A stretch of 64,000 nucleotides of DNA from the NCBI GenBank assembly GCA_932521025.1, contig OW051469.1, positions 10,118,398-10,182,397 of the forward strand, given 5' to 3'. Of this stretch, positions 56,193 through 64,000 are shown piece after piece. This DNA is from Oscheius onirici (lineage: Eukaryota; Nematoda; Chromadorea; Rhabditida; Rhabditidae). A program made the translations under genes and the position numbers. Below the pieces are notes generated by a model. It was given only the letters and a program-made list of their open reading frames with translations. It searched no databases and was not told the origin of the DNA. Positions within the stretch are counted from its first letter, which is position 1. The number at the start of each line of letters is the position of its first letter.

Positions 56193-57963
56193 TTACTGTC
56201 GGTCCAGAGTCCATTCTTCTCGCATTTCTGTGCAGAGAGTCGAGTAGAGATAGTCCCAACTCCAGGGAGTCGTCTCATCTTGGACTTCTTCTTCAGTACA
56301 GAGGAAATGGGACAGGAGGGAGATGTCTGGAAAAGGGCTGGATTAGACTAAAAGACAGCATCCTGTCCTCAAGAAAGCAAATTACGGTAATCTCTTTCCG
56401 AAAGCAAAACTTTACTATTCCTTTAGTAATTAAAAAAAAGAAACTTTTTTTACAAGCAATTACCCAAAAGTAAACTTTTTGCTTTTGAATTCAGTTCCAG
56501 AAGAAAGTCTCGTCATGAACATCACTGCCTTGGCTACCATCGTCGGTAGTCTCAACTTCTTTCCTAAGGTAATTTTCACTTTTGACGTACTGTCCTGTAT
56601 CTCTGTCTCTCTGTCTGTCTTCCTAGCCATCAAAACCAATTCCAGATGTTTTCCAGTAACGGGACTGAAGTCTCTGTTCCTTCTTCTGGAGAGACGAGCA
56701 GTGTCAAGACGCCCATGGTCACCCTGGAAGTCTATCTCGAGTCGGGATGCACACAGTCGACGCGATTCTTCAACGAGCAGCTTGTCAAGACGTGGATGAA
56801 ACTCGGTCCCCAGCACATCAACCTGACCATCGTTCCTTTCGGAAAGGCTCGCTGTCGATCGAACGCCGACAGCTACTTTTGTTCCTGTGAGCACGGCCAC
56901 GACGAGTGTCGCCTGAATCAGCTGGAGAACTGTGTCATCGAGTCGCTCGGACATACGGACAGAATCGTACAGGCTGTCGGATGCATCCAGAAGCAGCCGA
57001 ATCTCGCTACGGCACTCGACAACTGCGTCCAGAACAATGTCTATCTCGAGTCGGTTCAGATGAGCGACTGCTCGTTGACATCCAAGGGTCGGAAGCTTCT
57101 CTACAATGCCGGCCTTCGAACTGTGGAGCTCAATCCGCCGCTGGCAACGACGCCCTGGATCATCGTCAATGGCAAGCAGAACAAGGAGGCCCAGCTCAAT
57201 CTGATGAAGAGTCTCTGCCAGGAACTGGATCCGAAGCCAAGGGAATGTCAAGGCAATATGTGATCTTTTGATGTTCGGTCGTTCACAATAAACTGACGAC
57301 TTTGAGTTTTGTTTTATGCTGGGACGGGGATATTCAAAAGACCTACCGACATCATCGATGCTGGCCAGATAAGGACGTCTGGGAGCCACGCTGTCCATGC
57401 TCAGTAGTCCGTAAGACGAAAAATGTGGAGCTAGAGCTGAAGAAGAGGACTCATCTAGACGGATTGGAGGCGGAGTAGGGTTCCGCGGTACAGTCTGAGG
57501 AGAGTAGTTTCTGTCTGAAGAAATTCAAAAATCAGGAGTTAGACAAGACTAACCGGCAGTTTTGTACTCATTGGCCTGATCTTCTTCTTGCTGACGTTTT
57601 CCAGAGCGAGAGGCGGGTCTTCGAAAGAGATCTGAAGAGTACGGTAACTGGTCTCTGTCTAGAAAACTCACTGGATACTCCAGTCAGGGGACGCTTCAGT
57701 GTTTCCGCCGTACTCTCAGTCAGCAGTCCTTTAATTGGAGTCTCGCGTAAGAGTCCTCCAATCCGACTTCGTTTCCCAGTATCTTCAACACGTTCCTTTA
57801 CTCGGATGCTCAGCTTCTCGTCCACTAGAATCAAAAGTTTAATGACTGTCTAATACCCACTATTATCTTCCACAGCTGCCTGTTCAGCCTGTTTTCCGGC
57901 ATCTTTGCGTCGTCCTCTGGAGCTCTGAGCACGCTTGGAGCGACTATCAACGGAATCGGTCAT
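56193..57963 (-). CDS. IFT43: IFT43, intraflagellar transport complex A subunit
   Basis: IFT43 is a small subunit of IFT-A, needed for retrograde transport in cilia; in nematodes only sensory neurons have cilia. The N-terminus MTDSVDSRSKRAQSSRGRRK is basic. Exons continue GLLRETPIKGLLTESTAE, DLFRRPASRSGKRQQEED and TVPRNPTPPPIRLDES, then APRRPYLASIDDV. The last exon (about 56193-56340) is recognised by splicing phase from the donor at 57354 and reads DISLLSHFLCTEEEVQDET followed by PWSWDYLYSTLCTEM and REEWTLDRQ. That matches the conserved IFT43 C-terminus (D-L-L-x-x-x-L-x-x-E-x-E-V-x-E-x-D-x-x-W-x-W-D-x-L). The last intron is about 1 kb and holds the whole GILT-like gene on the other strand. 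Confidence 0.75.
56515..57263 (+). CDS. GILT-like thiol reductase, nested in IFT43 intron
   Basis: A lysosomal/secreted thioredoxin-fold protein of the GILT family. After a short first exon (MNITALATIVGSLNFFPK) comes VTLEVYLESGCTQSTRFFNE, where the usual CxxC active site is CTQS. Nematode GILTs often have CPDT-S here, so a monothiol site may be normal in this lineage. The GILT signature C-x-H-G-x2-E-C-x2-N-x4-C is intact as CEHGHDECRLNQLENC, followed by CIQKQPNLATALDNC, PPLATTPWIIVNGKQ and the C-terminus PKPRECQGNM. Exon 1 is a weak signal peptide, so an upstream exon is possible. AATAAA lies about 25 bases after the stop. The gene is wholly inside the last IFT43 intron, antisense to it. Confidence 0.85.
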
Positions 57964-58356
57964 TTTGGAAAAGAATTGAAGAGATGGAAGTAGGGCGAGA
58001 ATCAGTGAGACTGAGCGGGTTACTATGGAGACCTAATAAGCAACGAAGTGGATAGGTGATAGGTTCCATTGGTTCTTGCAGGAAATAGAGAGAGTCTGAG
58101 TGTGAGTATGATGTGGGCGGGAATATACTCATCACTGTTAAAAGAGTGAGTTTACACTTCTACAGTACAATTGAGAACCCAGTACTTTTTCAGAAGATCT
58201 GACTCTTTCTTTTTTTAAAGACCCCCTCGGATTTTCAGCTTCTTTTGTATTCAGTACAAGGTACTGGAAGAAACTAGGTCAAATCAATAAAAGATCCTGA
58301 TTTTCAGATCTTTTAACTTGGAGAAAAAGTTGGACAGGGGACTCAAAAAATGCTGT

Positions 58357-58614
58357 TCAGATTTTTGTTCTTCTGGAAGTAGAAAAAAAAGAAAAAAAAA
58401 GCTGAAGCTTTGAGGAAGCGAACAGTCCCCCTTGGAAATCGATAGATTCAATCGAAAACTTCAGCTTTTCCTCAGTCATTTTATTTTCCATTTCTTCAGG
58501 AGAAGGTCTCTCAAAATTGCTCACTATTTCGACATGTAATTTCCGTTCAAAGTTTACCGCATTCTCCTTATCAAAACATTTTGCCCAGTCCATTTTTCGA
58601 GTTGAAGGCGGCAT
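58357..58614 (-). CDS. Possible small protein or first exon
   Basis: ATG at 58614 opens MPPSTRKMDWAKCFDKENAV and NFERKLHVEIVSNFERPSPE, a charged hydrophilic sequence with no known domain; the last 15 residues are low-complexity and may be intron read-through after SSKLQ. The start lies just beside a hairpin repeat. It could be real, but neither codon pattern nor family supports it strongly. Confidence 0.25.
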   Translation of the reverse strand: MPPSTRKMDWAKCFDKENAVNFERKLHVEIVSNFERPSPEEMENKMTEEKLKFSIESIDFQGGLFASSKLQLFFSFFSTSRRTKI

Positions 58615-58628
58615 GTTCCAACTTTGTT

Positions 58629-58679
58629 ATGTTCTGAAAAGTTGTAGATTTTTTCACGCGCTGCAACTTTACAGAACAT
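58629..58679. repeat. Short hairpin repeat, copy 4
   Basis: ATGTTCTGAAAAGTTGTAGA on the left; CTGCAACTTTACAGAACAT on the right. It lies between the small open frame at 58357-58614 and MED26. Confidence 0.85.
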
Positions 58680-59091
58680 GTCGAAACGAAAAAATGATGT
58701 TTTTGAACTGAAAAATCTGATATAAGTTTTCACGAAATTTGAATCCTATTGACTGCGGTTGAAAGTGTTCAAGCTCGCTCTCGCTATTTTTCTCAATTTT
58801 ATTTCATGTTTTCCAAAAAGAAACTCCAATATTTTTCTATAATAAACAAAGAAAAAACAAGATTTAATGAAAAATAAGTTCAGATATCCGCTCCGCATAC
58901 GTCTTGCGTTGCGGTTCCGTAGGCGTGTCCCACCAGCTACAGGCACACATTCCTCTGCGTCCCATTCAAAAGGGGCGTGTCATTTTCTCTCGCGCCAGCT
59001 CTGTCAGTCGCCAGTAGGGCCGTCTTGCTGAATGGTGGCGGCCTGCGTTCACGCTGGTCTCCAATCCACTCGAATTCTACTGGCTGTGCCG

Positions 59092-62000
59092 ATGACAACA
59101 GCAGCCTGTGGGCTACTGTCCGTTGACCAGCTCAAGGAGAAGCTCCTTTCCATTGTTGAAAATGTAAGGCGCATATCTTGTGTGTAAAAATCTGGGTGGA
59201 AGTAAAGTGTATAATAACTGGTTGGACAAAAAAAGCATCTCTCTGACAGTGATCTCTTGACAAAATAAATTTCCCTATCTTGAATTTTTGTTGTCTTGTA
59301 CTCTTTGTGAGTTAACACACACTGCGCCACCAAACTCATTTTTTCTAGTCGAAGAAATGGTTTCCCGCCTTTTTGATGTTCTAGAAAGTTGTAGTTTTTG
59401 ACTTGTTCTACAACCTTCTTGAACATCAAAAAGCTGGAAAATCACTTATTGGGCGGGAAAAGTGAATTTTAAAGACGGGCGTGCAAAGAAAAAGCAACGA
59501 GAAGTTCTATTCAATACGACTGATTCCTCGTTGTTTCAGGGCCAATCCCAAGAGGTTCAAGACTGTCTTTCCGAGCTCGAGCGTGCACCGATCAACAAGG
59601 ACATTTTGGAGGTAAGGTAGAAGGTGATGGAGTCCCCCCTTCCCTAGTAGTTGGGCTGTCGGCGGCGGCGCTCCGCCGTCCAGGCCAGCCCAAGCCGACT
59701 GAGGGGCGTCCCCTTCGCTCCGCTCTCTGCGACTCTAACCTAGTAGCTGGTCTGTCTGACTCTGGCCCGGAATCGATCGCCTGGCTAGACAGACAGAGAG
59801 AGAGCGAGGTCGCAGCCTCGTCCCCCACCCGGCTTGTGAAATCAAGCCGCCGCGATACGAACGCGGGGTCTAGAACGTTCCAGACATTTCTGTTGGAAAT
59901 TTGGTGGGAAATTGGGTTAAACTTAAACTAAACTTAAACCTCACTGAATATGAGACAAACCAACTGTATCAGTATCAAAGGTTATTTTTGTACAGTCCTT
60001 ATCTGAACCTCGATGTTTCTCATTCACTTTCAGGGAAGCAAATTTTGAATTGATGTCTTAAACTGTAGACAAGAACAAAAATTACAAAAAAAAGTAATTC
60101 TGATCAAGTGAAGCTTACAAAACCAACTCTAATCCCCAACTTTTCCAGTCAACCCGAGTCGGAGCCATCGTCAATGAAGTGCGGAAGAAAATTGCAGATA
60201 AATGGCCGGATGTCTCCAAAAAATGTCGGTCTCTTATCAAAAACTGGCAGAAACTTGTTGAGGTTTGTAACTGTCTGTTTGCCCAAAGTGCAGACGGTTC
60301 AGAGAGAAAGTCTAGTTTGCGGTTCAGGTACGTCCGCCAAGTACGGCGTCGTCAGCAAATGGTACGCCGAATCTCGTCTCGCCGAACATTGCCAAGTTGA
60401 CGCGAAGAATAACACCTGGCACGCCTGTCAATCGTCGTGTGACGTCTACGGGTCTGACTAATGGTATGTTCGTTTTTTTAGGCAGGCGCTCGGGAGAGAG
60501 AGGGTGTTTGTGTGTTTGTCGCACCACGCCTGTGTCCCATGGTCGACTAGCTTAGGGGGAGATAACAGACGGAAATGAGACTGTTTTTGAAATTGGGGAC
60601 AGAGAGACTGAAACTAGAACTCTCTTCCAGGTCGAGGTCTAACCGTCTCTCCAGCCAATGGAAGCTACGCTCCCAAAGAACTCGTCTCTCCCAATGGAGC
60701 CATCCACAAGTCTCAGTCAGTAGGCACGGATCTTCTGGGAAAGGGTGATGAGAACAGAAATGGGAAACGGAAGTCCGATGAGACGGTTGCCGGAGGAGCT
60801 TTGAAAAGGACCAAAACTGTGGTAGGACTATCGTCTCAAGGAAGTCAGCCAGGAGTCAGTCACTCCGTCTCAGCAGCCCGGATGGCGGTACAGAGTACAA
60901 GTGAATTGGTTCGTTTTTTTGGGTACTGTAAGAGACAGTAAGTTTTAGGTGGCTCAACTCAGTCAGAACCTCCCAGAACATATGAGTATAGACTCTTCGT
61001 TGAGGCTACACGAGGAAAAGGTCAAGCGCGAGCAGCAGGACGAAGAGGTTCTGTGTCCATCTCTTGTCGATGTGACTCGTCTTTTTTATAGCTCGCAATT
61101 TCGCTTCTTCACGGTCCTCAGATTGCGCCCTCTGCTAGTTCCAGCTCGCTGCTTCAGCCAGAACGGAAGAAACGCAAATATGAGCGGAAGATCAAACCGG
61201 ATCAGTTGGAAACTGTCAAAGAATCGCCTCGTAAGTTTCTGAACCTGGTCTTGAGTCTTTTCTAATGTCTGTCTGCTCAGTGTCTATGCTAGTCCCTGTC
61301 TCTGTCTCTGACTCTCTTCCCGACAGGCTCTGTATGTCTCTAACTCTCTCCACGACTGACAGGCTTCAGTTCGGTCCCAGTTCCTGTTCCAGACTATAGT
61401 ACCCATCGATGACTCTTGATAGTCCATGACGTCTATCTATGACTCTCCGTAACTGTCTCACTCTACTCTTGTTTCTCACCCAGTCTCTACATTTGTCTGA
61501 CTCTCAGTCTCACTCCAAAGCGCAGTCCTTCAGTCCCATTTGCAGTACCAGAAGCTTATCTAGTAGTTACTTCTCCTGACTGCCTCTCTCCAGACTCTTG
61601 ATCATTTCTCATCCCATATACTGTCTGTGTATCTGACTCAAATCCAGTCCAGACCCTGGTTTCCCAGGCTCCTCGGTTGTCCGTCTCCCTCGACCACACA
61701 GTTTCTGTTTCTTTCCCTGTCCCCACACATGGTACTCGTTCTGTCTCTTACCGAATCCAGTCCGTCTTTTTTCAATTGCAGTACAGTTTCCTCTTTCAGC
61801 CTCCGACGAGCGTCGTGGCGGCTTGATCCTCCGACTCCCCCGACTCTCAATCAAGGGAGATTATACCAAAGAAGAGCGACCGGAAACTCCTCCTACTCCT
61901 CCCCTGCAGCAGCCAGTTTCTCGACCCGAATCTCGCCTGGAATCCGTCTTGCCGTCGACCTCTACGGGACGGAAAGTCAACTGGATGGATATTCTGCCCT

Positions 62001-62553
62001 CGATGGACGAACTTCGGAAGAGGGCGGCGGAAAAAGAGGCAAAAAGAGCCGCTCTTCTGGAAGATCACAACAAAGTCTACATGCTTCATATCAATGGGGA
62101 AGATGTGGTCGCGTTGCCTTACCTCGAAGATCCGACAGTTCCTGATTTTATAACTTATAAGTGAGTTTTCTGTCCAAAAGAGCGTATTTTAACACTAAAA
62201 AGTACACAACTGGACGTTTTTCCAAAAAGGCCAAGCATTTTCTCTTGAAATGACCATTTCGGCTAGAATGCAGCATTTTTAGTTTTCCCATGTTCTGCAA
62301 AGTTACCTTTCCCAACGAACAAACCAAAATTAAAGGACTGTCATGACGCCACAACGACATGGCTGTCGAACTGTGGCTTGAAAAATATCGCTTCAAGCCT
62401 ACTAGGCGATTTTGAAGGCAAAGATTCCTGCAGCGAAGAAACTGATCTAAAAAATCCCCAAGAAACAATTAAAAAACGAAAGAATCTTCCAGATATCCCG
62501 ATCCGAAGCAGTACTACGCGGAGGAAGACAAGCCTTACGCCAATTACGAGTAG
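59092..62553 (+). CDS. MED26: MED26, Mediator subunit
   Basis: A Mediator subunit that links to TFIID and elongation factors through a TFIIS-type N-terminal (LW) domain. The chosen start gives MTTAACGLLSVDQLKEKLL, aligned with the family N-terminus; an in-frame ATG at 59032 would add 20 residues. LW domain: CLSELERAPINKDILE, STRVGAIVNEVRKKIADKW and SLIKNWQKLVE. A long Ser/Thr/Pro-rich middle follows (TPGTPVNRRVTSTG, KRKSDETVAGGALKRTK). Next come LAISLLHGPQIAP and basic PERKKRKYERKIKPDQLE. The conserved C-terminal part has GRKVNWMDILPSMDELRKR and ends DPKQYYAEEDKPYANYE. Introns near 59170-59540, 59615-60150 and 61230-61800 are long for this window. One holds a hairpin repeat, another a GC-rich block. 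Confidence 0.88.
59375..59426. repeat. Short hairpin repeat, copy 5
   Basis: GATGTTCTAGAAAGTTGTAG on the left; CTACAACCTTCTTGAACATC on the right, in the first MED26 intron. The outermost bases GATGTTC/GAACATC also pair. Confidence 0.85.
59630..59880. repeat. GC-rich block in MED26 intron
   Basis: Locally GC-rich with an internal inverted repeat GGCGGCGGCGCTCCGCCGTC and a later GGCTTGTGAAATCAAGCC hairpin followed by CCGCGATACGAACGCGG. It is unlike the A/T-rich flanks, so probably an inserted element. No coding function is seen. Confidence 0.45.
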
Positions 62554-62932
62554 TTCTTCCCAAATGTTACCAATTTCCATCAATTTACCAAGCGTGTTTC
62601 TAGTTTTTCTCCACTACGGGTATAGGAGAACCCCCCGCCGGTTTTCCTCCAGTGATCTCATCAGAGCTAAGCAAAAAAGAAGTGTGTCTATCGTTTATCA
62701 CCTCATATTCTTTATCCAAGCACTTTCTCTTCTTTCTTTCGCGACCCCCGTCTCGTGCACCAGAGTTGTTGCCTTCTTTGTTTTCTGTGATTCTCAACCT
62801 CCTAACTGTATTGCTCACTGTTGACATATAAAGATTCTAAGGTTTACTTTCTTACCGGTTTGAGACAATAGAAAACGCCAGTGAAATATAATAGTTACGT
62901 GATTCAATTTATACAGGGAGTAGGCTTCTTCT
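62554..62932. other. Intergenic region between convergent MED26 and PSMD8
   Basis: 3' flanks of two convergent genes. Nothing else is apparent. Confidence 0.6.
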
Positions 62933-63973
62933 TTAGACGATCATCTCGAGTTGCTTGGCGTAGTAGATCATCTGCTTGGCAATCCGCGTCGTTTCCAGTG
63001 GCTGCTTTTCTGACGGAACAGGCGTCGACTCGAAGGTGAAGTAGCCGGCTTCGGACTTCCAGTGATGCTGAAAATTATCGATGAATCGGGTAGAATGTCA
63101 GCTGTACTGACGACCGGACAGGGTAAATTCCGCTGCCACGATATTCAGGGCATGACAGGACGTGACGGATCTCATTTACAGCTTTGGCTGCAATTCAACA
63201 GAAAAAGAGCCAGGAACAAATGGACTCCAACATCTACTAGCTTGCATCTCGTCACTGGTCCCACGACAATCAAGGAAAGCTTTTCAAGAACAACGATAAA
63301 AATAACGAGGCTCACCTGACTAGCGAATTCAGTAGTCTGTGCCTGATTGTCGAATAGAAGCATGGTGGTGGCGACGGGAAGACTGATCATTTTGAAGGAC
63401 TTTTGGATCGAGTAGGCAATATTTTCCCTGAAAAAAATGATTACAGCAAGTTCAGGAAATCAAGGCTTACCTAACGGCATCCATCATGATGCGAATGAAG
63501 ATGGCATAGTAGGGACTGGGGATATTTTTCTCGGTCAGGACGACCTTGTTGTAGGCGCCCTCCATCAGCGACTGTTCTAGTTTGACCGGCGTGGCAATGT
63601 AGGCGTTGTTGAGCTGCTCCGATTGGGGAATCTTCTCGAGGATCATGTGGAAGTCGGAGAGACGATTCTTGCTCGCGAGCAGGAACATCAGGTAGAGGCC
63701 GAGCATCAGGTGCTTGTTTTCCTGGTCTGCAGGCGACATCTCGTAGAAGCTGAGCACCTGAAATCGGCAATATATCCCGGAGCGGTACAAAAGCTTACCT
63801 GGAGAATGGCGTTCTCGAAGGCCTTCATGTCGGCCTTCTCCAAAGCCAGCAGGGCCGTCTTTTCGTAGGCGTCTCTGTAAATATGCATCAAATACGGAAT
63901 GAACAAGAAGAGCTCACCTTTGGCTGGCGAATTCGGCCGGAAGGGTGCTCTGCAGCTGCTGCTGGTTGGTCAT
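62933..63973 (-). CDS. PSMD8: PSMD8/RPN12, 26S proteasome lid subunit (5' partial)
   Basis: A PCI-domain subunit of the 19S regulatory particle. Exons on the minus strand read TNQQQLQSTLPAEFASQR, AYEKTALLALEKADMKAFEN, LSFYEMSPADQENKHLMLGL, LASKNRLSDFHMILEKIP, YIATPVKLEQSLMEGAYNKV and IPSPYYAIFIRIMMDAVREN, then SFKMISLPVATTMLLFDNQA. The final exon (62933 to about 63063) has HHWKSEAGYFTFES and the conserved C-terminus RIAKQMIYYAKQLEMIV. The exon at 63954-63973 begins directly after a CTTTTAG acceptor. Known family members have about 60 more residues before this point, so the gene should continue beyond the right edge, unless this ATG is a trans-spliced start. Confidence 0.92.
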
Positions 63974-64000
63974 CTAAAAGAAGAAACTATAATGTTGAAG

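Larger units (their letters stand above)
57964..59091. other. Intergenic region between IFT43 and MED26
   Basis: It contains a hairpin repeat (58629-58679) and a possible 85-codon minus-strand frame (58357-58614, listed separately). The rest is A/T-rich with no gene signs. It serves as the 5' region of two divergent genes. Confidence 0.5.

Noticed and set aside
56460-57398. A 312-codon open frame on the minus strand across the GILT gene
   Set aside because: It is the antisense of the conserved GILT exon. Only its first part (57398-57354) is real, as an IFT43 exon; the rest lies in the IFT43 intron.
59840-59880. Possible tRNA T-arm (CCGCGATACGAACGCGG) in the MED26 intron
   Set aside because: It lacks the TTCGA core and has no matching A box; more likely a hairpin in a GC-rich insert.
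1-64000. CRISPR arrays, bacterial operons, phage or plasmid genes
   Set aside because: All supported genes are spliced eukaryotic genes; the repeats are low-complexity tracts or foldbacks, not spaced direct repeats.

Overview
The window is nuclear DNA of a nematode. Three things support this. It holds a cluster of transthyretin-like (TTR/TTL) secreted-protein genes, a family known mainly from nematodes, together with a probable fatty-acid/retinol-binding (FAR-like) gene and a chitin synthase. Introns are mostly short (about 35-50 bp) and end in TTTCAG-type acceptors. Several start codons sit a few bases after a TTTAG/TTCAG acceptor, as expected for spliced-leader addition. The species and clade cannot be fixed from the sequence alone.

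Layout. 1-1147: the 3' end of an unidentified gene with a Lys/Glu-rich tail. 1230-2371 (-): a secreted tandem-repeat galectin. 3092-3836 (+): a FAR-like protein. 3901-8845 (-): the NMD factor SMG8. 9049-13727 (+): the mitochondrial tRNA-modification enzyme MTO1. 13737-14391 (-): TTC36, whose stop lies 9 bp from that of MTO1. 14599-15051 (-): a first TTR-like gene. 15843-26617 (+): a long multi-exon chitin synthase. 26912-36898: seven more TTR-like genes on both strands. 37564-38991 (-): PGAM5. About 39919-41395 (-): an unidentified helical, possibly decaying gene. 41504-42588 (-): a secreted Thr-rich protein. 43706-48052 (+): ARID2. 48407-50508 (+): HDAC3. 50509-53986: repeat-rich, mostly non-coding. 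53987-56066 (-): an alpha-1,3-fucosyltransferase-like enzyme. 56193-57963 (-): IFT43, with a GILT-like thiol reductase (56515-57263, +) nested in its last intron. 59092-62553 (+): MED26. 62933 to the right edge (-): PSMD8/RPN12.

Most genes are unlinked housekeeping genes (NMD, mitochondrial tRNA modification, chromatin, Mediator, proteasome, cilium). Galectin, fucosyltransferase, chitin synthase, FAR-like and TTR-like proteins form a secreted, surface or glycan-related set. No operon-like function can be shown.

The most unusual features are structural. A short gene-like segment is duplicated in inverted orientation inside introns of the divergent neighbours smg-8 and MTO1, antisense to each host. 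GILT is nested antisense within IFT43. There is a family of about 50-bp hairpins built around AGTTGTAG...CTACAACTTT, found in introns and gene flanks. There are also GC-rich foldback MITEs with CATG-containing ends, two of them with 7-bp target duplications, and a second inverted-repeat family with TTGGTGCGCAGC ends. All gene models are hand-spliced from sequence; exon edges, especially at the 5' end of chitin synthase and in the 39.9-41.4 kb gene, are provisional.
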